Source: an uncultured Paracoccaceae bacterium (GTDB taxonomy: Bacteria > Pseudomonadota > Alphaproteobacteria > Rhodobacterales > Rhodobacteraceae). Taken from it: a stretch of DNA of 64,000 bases. The stretch covers positions 56,163-120,162 of the forward strand of contig CAJJAR010000025.1 of NCBI GenBank assembly GCA_905182105.1, in the 5' to 3' direction. The notes under the pieces were generated by a model. It worked only from the letters and a program-made list of their open reading frames with translations, was not told the DNA's origin and did not search any database. Shown here one piece after another: positions 45,271 through 54,359 of the stretch. The position numbers and the translations under genes were made by a program. The stretch's first letter is position 1, and each line of letters starts with the position of its first letter.

Positions 45271-46971
45271 ATGCGGGATATGGCACCTGTACCATCGCGA
45301 GACGGTGATGTGGTTTTGGGAGACGATTGGGTCGCCCCAGGTGCCACATCACCTTCCGAAATGCGCGCACGCCGTGAACGGCGTGGGCTGTTTTTCTTAC
45401 GTGCTTGGCCAATCACTCGGAAAATTGTTACGATCAATTTGGTTGCGCTTTGCCTTCTGATTGCAGGCATTTCCTACCTAAACTCATCTCGTGACAGTCT
45501 AGCTGGACAGCGCGCCGCGGCATTGGTGAGCGAAGCAGAATTGATTGCAGATATTATTGAAGTACAGTTGCCAACGGGTGTTCCCGTTAATTTGGCAACT
45601 GGCGACGGCGTCGATATCGACGCTACTTTAGATGGCCTCAATCTTCGCAATGGGACTGAAGTTTTTGTTTTTGATCCATCAGAAACATTGATCGCGAACA
45701 CTTCCGGAACAATCGATGTCATGGGCGCGAGTGAAGATATTGCGCCATCTTCAACTGTTCTGACTGACGGTTTGAATTGGCTCTGGTCTATTATTTCATC
45801 GCCGTTCGCAGCAAACAGCACTGATGAACTTCTGTCTGTTGAGGAGCAATTGAAGTCTTTGGTTTCTGCTAGTTTAGTGCAAGGCACACAGCTGCAAAAT
45901 GCATTGGATGCAGATGGCTTGTCTTGGTTTGGTGTTATCACACCAATTAAGCAAGGCACTGAAAGTGTCGGTGTCGTGGCTGTTATCAGTGCGGCTGGCG
46001 AGATCGATACACTGGTTCGTAGTGAAAATGAAAATATGTTGCAGATGTTTATCATCGCAACACTGGTTTCAATTGGGCTTAACTTGGCACTGGCTGCGAC
46101 TATCGCAAACCCGCTGTCTGATTTGGCCGCTGCCGCAGAGCTGGGTCGTGACAAAAACTCCCTTAAGGTAAATCCTGGGCGTATTCGTATCCCTGATTTA
46201 ACAGCACGGCAGGATGAGTTGGGCCGATTAAGCGGTGCACTTCGTGGCATGATTTCGACGCTTTATAACCGCATCGATGGCAACGAGCAGTTTGCTGCCG
46301 ATGTTGCACATGAAATTAAGAACCCTCTGGCCTCGTTGCGTTCGGCGGTTGGTACACTCCGTGTCATCAAACGCGACGACCAACGTGACAAGCTGCTTGA
46401 CGTCATCGAACACGATGTGCGTCGCCTTGACCGTTTGGTCAGCGATATTTCCAATGTTTCTCGTTTGGATAGCGAGCTGGTCAAGGAGGAAGAAGAGTCA
46501 TTCAACCTTCTGATTATGCTGGAAAACCTTGGCCAATATCTTGGCGAAGATGCGCGGTCAAAAGGCATTGATTTTATTACAGATTTACCGCCAAATCCTC
46601 TTGAGGTTCATGGCTTGGAAGCACGATTAGCGCAGGTTTTCGTAAATCTAATCACAAATGCAATTTCGTTCTGTGAAGATGGTGACGCAATCCGTATCTG
46701 GGCACGGAAGCGTGAAAATAGAATTTTGATTGTAGTCGAAGATACAGGTCCAGGCATTCCAGACCAAGCGCTTTCGAAAATTTTCAAACGCTTCTATTCA
46801 CAACGTCCAGACGAGCACTTCGGCAACAACTCTGGCCTTGGCTTGGCTATTTCAATGCAAATTGTTGAGGCCCATGGTGGTGTTATCTGGGCTGAAAATA
46901 TTCGCTCAACCGAGGCTGATATAACATCTGAACCATTGGGTGCGCGGTTCGTCGTAGGTTTACCCGTCTGA
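45271..46971 (+). CDS. chvG: Sensor histidine kinase ChvG
   Basis: The partner kinase of ChvI, 566 residues from the ATG at 45271 (AAGGAG five bases before it; a TTG 24 bases upstream is less likely). It has a first membrane helix (IVTINLVALCLLIAGISYLN), a periplasmic sensor domain of about 200 residues, a second helix (MFIIATLVSIGLNLALAATI), HAMP, HisKA with the phosphoacceptor in DVAHEIKNPLASLRSAVGTL, and HATPase boxes NLITNAISFCEDGD and DTGPGIPD. It is part of the run to plsC-like. Confidence 0.94.
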   Translation: MRDMAPVPSRDGDVVLGDDWVAPGATSPSEMRARRERRGLFFLRAWPITRKIVTINLVALCLLIAGISYLNSSRDSLAGQRAAALVSEAELIADIIEVQLPTGVPVNLATGDGVDIDATLDGLNLRNGTEVFVFDPSETLIANTSGTIDVMGASEDIAPSSTVLTDGLNWLWSIISSPFAANSTDELLSVEEQLKSLVSASLVQGTQLQNALDADGLSWFGVITPIKQGTESVGVVAVISAAGEIDTLVRSENENMLQMFIIATLVSIGLNLALAATIANPLSDLAAAAELGRDKNSLKVNPGRIRIPDLTARQDELGRLSGALRGMISTLYNRIDGNEQFAADVAHEIKNPLASLRSAVGTLRVIKRDDQRDKLLDVIEHDVRRLDRLVSDISNVSRLDSELVKEEEESFNLLIMLENLGQYLGEDARSKGIDFITDLPPNPLEVHGLEARLAQVFVNLITNAISFCEDGDAIRIWARKRENRILIVVEDTGPGIPDQALSKIFKRFYSQRPDEHFGNNSGLGLAISMQIVEAHGGVIWAENIRSTEADITSEPLGARFVVGLPV

Positions 46972-46983
46972 TGGCATCTTCCA

Positions 46984-47418
46984 ATGCTGACTGAGACCGC
47001 AAAAACCATCCATGCAAATTGCGTTTCAGTAGATGGCAAAGGTTTGCTTATCCTAGGTGCATCTGGTGCTGGGAAATCGTCCTTAACGTTTGAGTTAATT
47101 GCGCTTGGCGCAATGTTAGTTTCTGATGACAGAACGCGTTTGTACATGGATGGCGTAGAACTTCATGCCCAGGCACCAGCATCTATTAGGGGAATGATTG
47201 AGGCAAGGGGGATCGGTATTCTGTCTGCACCTAGCATTCCAAATGAACTGGTTTCAGCAGTCGTCGATCTGGATCGAGTGGAAAAACACAGGTCACCGTC
47301 ACCTCGATCGGTATTCATTCTTGGTCAATCAATTCCTTGCCTCTATAAGGTGCAAAGCCCTTCTTTTTCATCGATGCTATTGCACTATCTCAGGTATGGG
47401 ATGCAGAGTGGCGTATGA
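46984..47418 (+). CDS. hprK: HPr kinase/phosphorylase, short alphaproteobacterial form
   Basis: This 144-residue protein corresponds to the C-terminal catalytic domain only of Firmicute HprK; the short form is typical for alphaproteobacteria. The P-loop LLILGASGAGKSSLTFELI lies at about 21-39, with LVSDDRTRLYMDG and APASIRGMIEARGIGI (the HprK signature region). It phosphorylates HPr on Ser46 and links PTS status to carbon metabolism. It overlaps rapZ by 4 bases. Confidence 0.92.
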   Translation: MLTETAKTIHANCVSVDGKGLLILGASGAGKSSLTFELIALGAMLVSDDRTRLYMDGVELHAQAPASIRGMIEARGIGILSAPSIPNELVSAVVDLDRVEKHRSPSPRSVFILGQSIPCLYKVQSPSFSSMLLHYLRYGMQSGV

Positions 47419-48308
47419 CACAGGTTGATCCTATTCCACGACGCGTTGTTCTGGTCACAGGCCCTTCCGGGGCGGGACGCTCCAATGCGATTAAGGTTCT
47501 CGAAGATGTTGGATTTGAAGCGATCGATAATTTGCCGCTTCGGCTAATCCCTGCGCTACTTGAAGAACCCAGTGGTGGCAAACCAATGGCTCTCGGTATT
47601 GACCCGCGAACCCGTGATTTTTCAGTTGCGGCAGTTTTAGAGGCGCTTGGGCAATTGGCCCAAAAACCGGGTTTCTCAACGGAACTATTGTTCTTGGATT
47701 GTGCAACAGACGTTTTGTTGCGCCGGTTCTCTGAAACGCGGCGCCGTCACCCTTTAGCAAAGGGGGATAGGCCCGCAGCTGGTATTGTCAGTGAATTGGA
47801 AATTCTTGGGCCCATTCGAGAAATGGCTGATGTTTTGATCGATACCAGTGATCTGAATGTGCACGAACTGAGATCTGAAGTCGAAAGTTGGTTTGCAAAA
47901 GAGAGTGACCATCGTCTCTCGGTGTCAGTTCAATCGTTCTCCTACAAGCGCAGCCTACCGCGTAGTGTCGATATGGTTTTTGATTGTAGGTTTTTAAATA
48001 ACCCCTATTGGGAGCCTAGCCTTCGGGCGCATACAGGTAAAGACCAAGACGTCGCTGACTATATTGCGCAGGACCCACGGTTTGGGACCTTCTGTGAAAA
48101 AGTAGAAAACCTCGTGTTATGGTTGTTACCGGCCTATTTAGATGAGGGTAAATCTCATCTCTCCATTGCATTTGGGTGCACAGGTGGGCAACACAGGTCA
48201 GTAGCAATGGCAGAATGCCTTGCCCAAGTTTTAACATCCGAAGGTTGGCAAATCTCTTTGAGACATAGAGAATTGGACCGTCGCAGAAAAGATGAGGCTG
48301 TTAAGTGA
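47415..48308 (+). CDS. rapZ: RNase adapter RapZ
   Basis: A 297-residue nucleotide-binding protein with Walker A VTGPSGAGRSNAIKVLED (about 14-31), AIDNLPLRLIPALLE, LFLDCATDVLLRRFSETRRR and the C-terminal GCTGGQHRSVAMAECL. In enterobacteria RapZ directs RNase E to the small RNA GlmZ and so controls glucosamine-6-phosphate synthesis; in alphaproteobacteria the RNA partners are not known. Overlaps hprK and the EIIA gene by 4 bases each. Confidence 0.94.
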   Translation: MTQVDPIPRRVVLVTGPSGAGRSNAIKVLEDVGFEAIDNLPLRLIPALLEEPSGGKPMALGIDPRTRDFSVAAVLEALGQLAQKPGFSTELLFLDCATDVLLRRFSETRRRHPLAKGDRPAAGIVSELEILGPIREMADVLIDTSDLNVHELRSEVESWFAKESDHRLSVSVQSFSYKRSLPRSVDMVFDCRFLNNPYWEPSLRAHTGKDQDVADYIAQDPRFGTFCEKVENLVLWLLPAYLDEGKSHLSIAFGCTGGQHRSVAMAECLAQVLTSEGWQISLRHRELDRRRKDEAVK

Positions 48309-48700
48309 TTGGCATTGTGATTGTAGCGCATGGCGGTTTAGCAAGAGAATATCTTGCTGCAATTGAGCATGTTGTTGGATTGCAAACGGGCATTCGGGCA
48401 ATCTCAATTGAAAAAAGCCACGACCGGACAGAGAAGCAGACTGAGATATGTGAAGCGGCGAATGGCGTAGACCAAGGGAATGGCGTTGTCGTCGTTACAG
48501 ACCTGTTTGGGGGATCGCCGTCCAACCTAAGTTTGTTGGCCTGTCAGCCCAAAGGACGTCGCATTCTTTATGGTGCGAATTTACCGATGCTGATCAAGTT
48601 GGCTAAATCACGTGCAAAACCATTGCCCGATGCTGTTAGTGCGGCATTGGATGCTGGGCGGAAATATATTGACAGCCAAAACGTCAGCCAAGAAATCTAG
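48305..48700 (+). CDS. PTS mannose-type EIIA component
   Basis: A 131-residue EIIA-Man family protein from a GTG start. The phosphoacceptor His is in IVIVAHGGLAREYLAA (about residue 9), followed by GVVVVTDLFGGSPSNLSLLA and ILYGANLPMLIKL. No EIIB/EIIC permease genes are present, so it probably has a regulatory rather than transport role, taking phosphate from HPr. It lies between rapZ and the HPr gene. Confidence 0.93.
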   Translation: MIGIVIVAHGGLAREYLAAIEHVVGLQTGIRAISIEKSHDRTEKQTEICEAANGVDQGNGVVVVTDLFGGSPSNLSLLACQPKGRRILYGANLPMLIKLAKSRAKPLPDAVSAALDAGRKYIDSQNVSQEI

Positions 48701-48710
48701 AGAGAACAAA

Positions 48711-48980
48711 ATGACCAAGTTGTCGTTAACTATAGTAAACGTAAAAGGCCTCCATGCGCGTGCCTCCGCTAAGATGGTTGAGGTGGTTGAGGCGTTTGAT
48801 GCCCAAGCAGAGGTGTCAAAGGATGGCATGTCGGCATCAGGCGACAGCATAATGGGGCTTTTGATGTTGGCAGCGTCAAATGGAAGTATTATTAAAATTG
48901 AAACTACAGGCGTAGATGCCCAGCTGTTGGCTGACGCACTCGCTGCTCTAGTCGCTGATAAATTCGGTGAAGACGCCTGA
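48711..48980 (+). CDS. HPr family phosphocarrier protein
   Basis: An 89-residue HPr with the EI-phosphorylated His in VKGLHARASAKMVEVVEAF and the regulatory Ser in ASGDSIMGLLMLAASNGS, the residue phosphorylated by HprK. The ATG at 48711 gives MTKLSLTIVNVKG; the open frame further upstream is discarded. Enzyme I is not in the window. Its last 14 bases overlap the acyltransferase start. Confidence 0.94.
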   Translation: MTKLSLTIVNVKGLHARASAKMVEVVEAFDAQAEVSKDGMSASGDSIMGLLMLAASNGSIIKIETTGVDAQLLADALAALVADKFGEDA

Positions 48981-49887
48981 GGGCACAAAAAGAACGGGAT
49001 CAATTGCTTTGGTAAAAGATGCACAAGATATTACTGCTGATGTGCAGCCGAAGCCGGCAAACCTTAGGCAATATGATCGGCGCAGCCTATCGTATGCCTC
49101 TACTTTTGGGGATCCGTTTAAGGCAACGTTGATCCGCATTATTGAGGCGTTTACTGGCAAGCTCAAGGTGTTGCGTCTCATCCGCAAATTTGAACAAAAA
49201 GAAACGCCAAGCGGCCAAGCCTTTTGGCGTGCCGCTTTGGATGTGATGGGTATTGAACTTACGACGCTTCAATCGCAATTAGACCGTATTCCTAAATCAG
49301 GCCCTGTAATCGTTGTTGCCAACCACCCTCATGGGATGGTCGACGGCATGATCTTTGCCGATTTGATTGGCCGTGTGCGTCCTGATTATCGAATTTTGAC
49401 CCGTTCCTTATTGACTGCAATTGATGAGGTGGCGGGCAGCTATATGATTGCGGTGCCTTTCGCGCACGATCCTGATGCACTGCAAAAAGGCGTAGCAATG
49501 CGTGCTGAAGCGATGCGACATCTGAAAAATGGTGGCTTAGTTGCCTTGTTTCCATCAGGTTCAGTCGCCGCTTCTGAGACGTTCTTTGGTCCAGCGATTG
49601 AAGAAGAGTGGAATGTGTTTACCGCTGCTTTGATCCGTCGATCTGGCGCTAAAGTTGTGCCAATACACTTCCTTGGTCAAAATAGTCGCTCATACCAAAT
49701 AGCGAATAAAATATCCCCAATTTTGCGCCAAGGTTTGCTGCTTCATGAAATTGTTCATTCGTTGAACAAGCCACAAGGACCCATTGTAGGCCACCCAATC
49801 GCTGATGAAGACATTGCAGCATGGAAAGGTGACCCACGTGGTTTTATGGCGTGGCTTCGCAGCCATACGCTTAGCCTAAAAGACTAA
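48967..49887 (+). CDS. Lysophospholipid acyltransferase family protein (PlsC-like)
   Basis: A 306-residue acyltransferase. The catalytic NHPHGMVDGMIFADLIG motif (a His-x5-Asp variant) is near residue 120, preceded by SGPVIVVANH, and the glycerol-3-phosphate-binding box is GGLVALFPSGSVAASETFFG. The start is the GTG at 48967 inside the HPr gene or a TTG at 49009; a disordered N-terminal part makes this undecidable. It may act on lysophosphatidic acid or ornithine lipids. It is the last gene of the chvI run. Confidence 0.85.
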   Translation: MKTPEGTKRTGSIALVKDAQDITADVQPKPANLRQYDRRSLSYASTFGDPFKATLIRIIEAFTGKLKVLRLIRKFEQKETPSGQAFWRAALDVMGIELTTLQSQLDRIPKSGPVIVVANHPHGMVDGMIFADLIGRVRPDYRILTRSLLTAIDEVAGSYMIAVPFAHDPDALQKGVAMRAEAMRHLKNGGLVALFPSGSVAASETFFGPAIEEEWNVFTAALIRRSGAKVVPIHFLGQNSRSYQIANKISPILRQGLLLHEIVHSLNKPQGPIVGHPIADEDIAAWKGDPRGFMAWLRSHTLSLKD

Positions 49888-49890
49888 GGG

Positions 49891-50766
49891 CTATCTTGTC
49901 GGGACGGGAGTTTCGCCGCGATAGTCATAAAACCCGCGTTGGGTTTTGCGACCCAGCCAACCAGCTTCAACATATTTTGTGAGCAACGGGCAAGGGCGGT
50001 ATTTTGTATCCGCTAGCCCGTCATGCAACACGTTCATGATCGCAAGGCATGTGTCCAAGCCAATAAAGTCAGCCAGTTCTAGCGGTCCCATTGGGTGATT
50101 GGCACCCAAGCGCATTGAACTGTCGATGGACTCCACGTTCCCTACACCCTCGTACAACGTGTAGACGGCCTCGTTGATCATTGGCATCAGGATGCGGTTT
50201 ACGATAAACGCGGGGAAATCTTCGGCTGACGCTGCCGTTTTCCCCAACCGATCAACAACTTTTTTGCAGGCATCAAATGTTTCCACATCCGTTGCGATTC
50301 CACGGATCAGTTCCACCAACTGCATGACAGGAACAGGATTCATAAAGTGAAAACCCATGAACTTTTCTGGGCGGTCCGTGCGGCTTGCTAAGCGAGTGAT
50401 AGAGATGGACGACGTGTTAGACGTCAAAATGGTGTGCGGCTGAAGGTGTGGCAGGAGACTGTCAAAGATAGCCTGCTTTATAACTTCCTTTTCAGTCGCA
50501 GCCTCGATAACCAAATCTGTTTCCCCAAGGTCAGGCAATGCGCTGGTCGTTATGATACGACCAATAGCCGCGGCCTTATCTTCAGCACTGATTTTGTCAC
50601 GACTAACTTGGCGTTCCATATTTTTGTCGATGTGAGCCATCGCCTGCGCAAGCGCATCCTCATTCACATCGTTCAGCAAAACATCATAACCAGCGAGTGA
50701 CATGACATGTGCAATGCCGTTGCCCATTTGGCCTGCACCAATGATTCCAATTTTTTGAATGTCCAT
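49891..50766 (-). CDS. 3-hydroxybutyryl-CoA dehydrogenase
   Basis: A 291-residue NAD(P)-dependent dehydrogenase that interconverts acetoacetyl-CoA and 3-hydroxybutyryl-CoA. The Rossmann motif KIGIIGAGQMGNGIAHVMSL is at the N-terminus, the catalytic His in MGFHFMNPVPVMQLVELIRG, and the C-terminal domain has NRILMPMINEAVYTLYEGVG and FIGLDTCLAIMNVLHDGL. It may serve PHB metabolism, butyrate use or the acetyl-CoA entry to the ethylmalonyl-CoA pathway. It lies downstream of etfBA with the mosaic remnant between. Confidence 0.93.
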   Translation of the reverse strand: MDIQKIGIIGAGQMGNGIAHVMSLAGYDVLLNDVNEDALAQAMAHIDKNMERQVSRDKISAEDKAAAIGRIITTSALPDLGETDLVIEAATEKEVIKQAIFDSLLPHLQPHTILTSNTSSISITRLASRTDRPEKFMGFHFMNPVPVMQLVELIRGIATDVETFDACKKVVDRLGKTAASAEDFPAFIVNRILMPMINEAVYTLYEGVGNVESIDSSMRLGANHPMGPLELADFIGLDTCLAIMNVLHDGLADTKYRPCPLLTKYVEAGWLGRKTQRGFYDYRGETPVPTR

Positions 50767-50909
50767 TTTGGCCCCTTAACTGCGTTCCATCACCATAGGG
50801 CCGTGGTTGGCCCAAGAGCAAGGTGTGAACATATATACCTAAAATATTATCTGAATTTAAGGGCTTGGCTGCGATACCTTTTAGTGGGTGAAAAGAGGAG
50901 TGGTTTCGC

Positions 50910-51894
50910 ATGACCTATGATGCACTGGGGGCGGGGGCCCTCGATTATCTGCCGTGCCGATATGGTACATCTAAGTTGCTTTTCCGTGGGCCTAGACGAC
51001 CTTTAAAAGACCCATATTTGGTGTTTATGGGTGGGCCGAAACGTACGGAAAGTTCATTGCCAACCCATTTCCGGAATTGATCCGAGCTTGGGTATCTCGC
51101 TGCGTAGAGGCACAACACAATGCATCTTTGAGTCGCCTTCAAATGGCGATGAACCGACGCATCCATTCAAACTTGGTTTCTGCGTTCAAGGCCATCACAT
51201 CGCCCGAACAGGTACAGAACGCCGCAACCACTATGGCTTTCATTATTTAGGGCCACTGGTTGCGATGTGGCACAAAACATGCAGAGCCGACCGCACATAT
51301 GCTCTTGCTCACTTGGAGTTTGTCTTGGAAACGATGTTCCAACACAAACCCGAAAGACTTACTGCGCGGGATTGCATGCAAGAAATTTGCAAAATTCTTA
51401 AAAATGTCGATTGAGATTAATGGAGTTGTTGGGCGGAGTGCCCCATTGGTGGCACGACCTATATGCTATTGCATGGTCGTACCTTGATTTATCGGAATAC
51501 CACCAACCTATGTACGCTTTAGGGGACCCGCACAGCAGCGTTCCTGATGCCGGTGAAAGTCAGCTTAGGGCCGAAAGTACCAATTACGGTTTGTCAGGGC
51601 CTGTTTTGAAACAAGTACCCTTTGATTTATTTGGTTTTCTGGCCGGATGATGTGTCCGCACCTGAGGGCGAAAAAGACCCATGGTTTGTGACGCGGCGGA
51701 TGATTGAAGAGCTGCCTCCAATGGTGACCGATTTGGTTGAGGTGACTGCATTGCCGTCATCTTGTGCCCTTGGCACAGAGGGAATGGTTTTCAGTCCGAT
51801 GGAGGCACCTGTTGCCCAGTAGTTATTGGGGCCTGCTGCACATCAGGAAGTTGCTGTGGAATTATTGGAAAGTCTAAAGAGGTTGATCAAATGA
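50910..51894 (+). pseudogene. Remnant of a DUF6473-type gene, split by foreign segments
   Basis: The ATG at 50910 (GAGGAG nine bases upstream) starts MTYDALGAGALDYLPCRYGT and SKLLFRGPRRPLKDPYLVF, then a frameshift near 51036 leads to ETYGKFIANPFPELI. The matching C-terminal part appears only from about 51625: YLVFWPDDVSAPEGEKDPWF, FVTRRMIEELPPMVTDLVEV, GTEGMVFSPMEAPVAQ, a TAG, then LLGPAAHQEVAVELLESLKR. I recognise this as the roseobacter DUF6473 pattern. The middle of the family is missing and is replaced by a TetR/BetI-like piece and an unrecognised coding-like stretch (51411-51620). Confidence 0.65.
51078..51414 (+). pseudogene. C-terminal fragment of a TetR/BetI-like regulator
   Basis: In the frame of the preceding remnant the sequence continues RAWVSRCVEAQHNASLSRLQ, MNRRIHSNLVSAFKAITSPE and VQNAATTMAFII, a TAG, then GHWLRCG. 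This resembles the ligand-binding half of BetI-type repressors (AWVxFWxEAxHxPxLxRLQ, NRRxxSNL, AxxxxALIDGLWLRCG). A shift near 51280 leads to TYALAHLEFVLETMFQHKPE. No HTH domain is present. It seems fused at about 51078 to the DUF6473 remnant by recombination. Recognition is from pattern memory and should be tested. Confidence 0.5.
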
Positions 51895-51895
51895 A

Positions 51896-51921
51896 AAAGG
51901 CCCGCAATTTTGCGGGCCTTT
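51896..51921 (-). terminator. Terminator of etfA
   Basis: AAAGGCCCGCA (51896-51906) pairs perfectly with TGCGGGCCTTT (51911-51921). In the minus direction the stem is followed by TTTTTCAT, giving a T tract. It lies 20 bases after the etfA stop. Confidence 0.8.
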
Positions 51922-51941
51922 CAAATCAATAAAGAAGAACG

Positions 51942-52868
51942 TTACAGTTTTTCTAGCAACTCTGGAACGGCGTCGAACAAATCGGCGACCAATCCGTAGT
52001 CTGCGACTTGGAAGATTGGCGCTTCTTCGTCTTTGTTGATTGCTACGATCACTTTTGAGTCTTTCATGCCAGCCAAGTGCTGGATCGCGCCGGAGATACC
52101 AACCGCAACATACAGCTCAGGTGCGACTACCTTGCCTGTTTGACCAACTTGCCAATCATTTGGTGCATAACCTGAGTCTACTGCCGCGCGGGATGCGCCG
52201 ACAGCAGCACCCAGTTTGTCAGCTAGTTTCTCGATCAGAGCAAAGTCTTCTTCAGATCCAACGCCACGACCACCAGAAACAACAACACCCGCAGATGTTA
52301 GTTCTGGACGATCAGATGTCGCTACCTTGTCTTCAACCCATGAAGATAGGCCTGGGTCAGCAGCTGCAGCAATGTTTTCAATTGCAGCAGAACCGCCAAC
52401 TGGGGCTGCGTCAAAAGTTGCACCACGGAAGGTAATGACCTTTTTCGCATCCAAAGATTTAACTGTCTGGATCGCGTTGCCTGCATAGATTGGGCGCTCA
52501 AAGGTGTTCGCATCAACAACCGCAGTTGCATCAGAAATCACCATTACGTCCAATAAGGCTGCAACACGTGGCATTATGTTTTTCGCATCAGTCGTCGCGG
52601 GTGCAACAATGTGTTCGTAATCACCAGAAAGTGAAATCAACAAATCTGCAACTGGCTCAGCCAAACGCTTGCCGTAAATTGCGTCTTCAGCGCAAAGAAC
52701 TTTAGCGACACCAGTGATAGTCGCCGCTTCGGCCGCTGCTGCGGAACATGTTGAACCAGTGCACAAAATAGTTACGTCGCCCAATACGCCAGCCGCGGTT
52801 ACAGCCTTTGCTGTTGCATCCATAGCCAGTTCGCCGTCAGTAACTTCAGCTAAAAGAAGTACAGCCAT
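51942..52868 (-). CDS. etfA: Electron transfer flavoprotein subunit alpha
   Basis: A 308-residue FAD-binding subunit that with EtfB accepts electrons from acyl-CoA dehydrogenases (including Mcd) and delivers them to ETF-ubiquinone oxidoreductase. Markers are [60 protein letters not shown] and [20 protein letters not shown] (FAD site). Its ATG overlaps the etfB stop by one base. A terminator follows. Confidence 0.96.
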   Translation of the reverse strand: MAVLLLAEVTDGELAMDATAKAVTAAGVLGDVTILCTGSTCSAAAAEAATITGVAKVLCAEDAIYGKRLAEPVADLLISLSGDYEHIVAPATTDAKNIMPRVAALLDVMVISDATAVVDANTFERPIYAGNAIQTVKSLDAKKVITFRGATFDAAPVGGSAAIENIAAAADPGLSSWVEDKVATSDRPELTSAGVVVSGGRGVGSEEDFALIEKLADKLGAAVGASRAAVDSGYAPNDWQVGQTGKVVAPELYVAVGISGAIQHLAGMKDSKVIVAINKDEEAPIFQVADYGLVADLFDAVPELLEKL

Positions 52869-53626
52869 TATACAGTCCCCACTTCTTTAAGTTTCGCGAT
52901 CAGCTCATCGACTGACGCAACCTTGATACCTGCCGCACGTGTTGCTGGTTCGGTCGTGCCAGTAACTTCCAAACGCGGAGACACGTTTACGCCGTAATCT
53001 GCTGGTGTTTTCTCATCCATAGGCTTCTTTTTAGCCTTCATGATATTTGGCAAAGACGCGTAACGCGGCTCGTTCAAACGTAGGTCAACCGTCACAACAG
53101 TGGGCATGCTGACTTCGATAGTCTGTAGGCCACCGTCAACTTCGCGCGTGACTTTGGCTTTGTCGCCAGAGATTTCGACTTCGGATGCGAATGTCGCCTG
53201 CGACCAACCCATCAATGCTGAAAGCATTTGGCCGGTTGCGTTCATGTCGTTGTCGATTGCCTGTTTGCCACACAGGACCAAACCTGGCTGCTCTTCGTCT
53301 ACGATCGCTTTCAGGATTTTAGCAACGGCCAATGGTTCGATATCTTGGTGCACGTCGTCAGTCGCGACGACCAAGATTGCGCGATCAGCACCCATCGCCA
53401 GCGCAGTGCGTAACGTTTCTTGGGATTGTTTGACACCAACAGATACAGCGATCACTTCGTCCGCTTGACCTGCTTCTTTGAGGCGGATTGCCTGTTCGAC
53501 TGAAATCTCGTCAAACGGGTTCATCGACATTTTGACGTTGGCAAGATCAACACCGGAACCGTCCGCCTTTACACGAACCTTCACGTTATAATCGATCACG
53601 CGTTTGACAGGTACAAGCACCTTCAT
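52868..53626 (-). CDS. etfB: Electron transfer flavoprotein subunit beta
   Basis: A 252-residue AMP-binding partner of EtfA. It starts [20 protein letters not shown], has [28 protein letters not shown] and the AMP-site and recognition-loop segment [26 protein letters not shown] precedes the ATG. The cobalamin adenosyltransferase gene is 157 bases upstream on the same strand. Confidence 0.96.
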   Translation of the reverse strand: MKVLVPVKRVIDYNVKVRVKADGSGVDLANVKMSMNPFDEISVEQAIRLKEAGQADEVIAVSVGVKQSQETLRTALAMGADRAILVVATDDVHQDIEPLAVAKILKAIVDEEQPGLVLCGKQAIDNDMNATGQMLSALMGWSQATFASEVEISGDKAKVTREVDGGLQTIEVSMPTVVTVDLRLNEPRYASLPNIMKAKKKPMDEKTPADYGVNVSPRLEVTGTTEPATRAAGIKVASVDELIAKLKEVGTV

Positions 53627-53782
53627 GAGCGTCTCTCTCCTTTAATACGACTCATCCCTTTTGGATAAGTTCAACACTTTGAGTATTTCTTAGCGAAGCA
53701 TCGGCATCCACAACAGTGCAAAATCGTCATGTTTGCGCTATCGGACGCCGCGTCGAGTGTATTTTTTGGAGTTTCCTTAAAA

Positions 53783-54355
53783 CTAGCGGTTTGCACCCGG
53801 AACCCATAGCACGTCATCCTTGCCGCCATTATTGGCAATGCGCGCTGCAACAAAGAACCAGTCGCTAAGACGATTTAGGTATTTCACGGCGGCTGGGTTA
53901 ACAGACTCCATGGTTGCCAACTCAACAGAAAGGCGTTCAGCGCGGCGCGCAACGGTACGGCAAACGTGCAATTGTGCTGCCAATTCGGAACCGCCTGGCA
54001 ATATGAAGCTGCGCAGTGGCTCTAGAACGTTGGTCATGGCGTCGATTTCGACCTCAAGGCGTTTCACCTGTGCATCTGCGACGCGAAGCGGTGGGTATTC
54101 AGCCTCAGTATCGTTTTCCATGTTTGGGTTGCACATGTCTGCGCCCAGATCGAACAAGTCATTTTGAATGCGGCTAAGGGCCTCATCAACAGCACCTTCT
54201 GCGGTCAGGCGGGCAACGCCTACAAAACAGTTTAATTCATCAGACGTGCCATAAGCCGTAACGCGCATTGAGTGTTTCGCAACACGTGCGCCATTACCCA
54301 AAGCTGTTTCGCCAGCATCGCCAGTTTTTGTATAAATCTTATTTAGAACGACCAT
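53783..54355 (-). CDS. Cob(I)alamin adenosyltransferase, PduO type
   Basis: A 190-residue enzyme that adds the adenosyl group from ATP to cob(I)alamin, making coenzyme B12. Family marks are VVLNKIYTKTGDAGETALGN at the N-terminus, ELNCFVGVAR, RIQNDLFDLGADM and the C-terminal FILPGGSELAAQLHVCRTVA, RRAERLS and YLNRLSDWFFVAARI. It would supply the cofactor for ethylmalonyl-CoA and methylmalonyl-CoA mutases. The gene for the HIG1-type protein ends 4 bases before its start. Confidence 0.95.
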   Translation of the reverse strand: MVVLNKIYTKTGDAGETALGNGARVAKHSMRVTAYGTSDELNCFVGVARLTAEGAVDEALSRIQNDLFDLGADMCNPNMENDTEAEYPPLRVADAQVKRLEVEIDAMTNVLEPLRSFILPGGSELAAQLHVCRTVARRAERLSVELATMESVNPAAVKYLNRLSDWFFVAARIANNGGKDDVLWVPGANR

Positions 54356-54359
54356 GGGG

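Noticed and set aside
45474..46250. Open frame (258 codons) antisense to chvG
   Set aside because: No recognisable domain, and it covers essential parts of the ChvG sensor region.
52040..52531. Gln-rich open frames antisense to etfA
   Set aside because: Low-complexity complement of an Ala-rich protein; etfA is complete.
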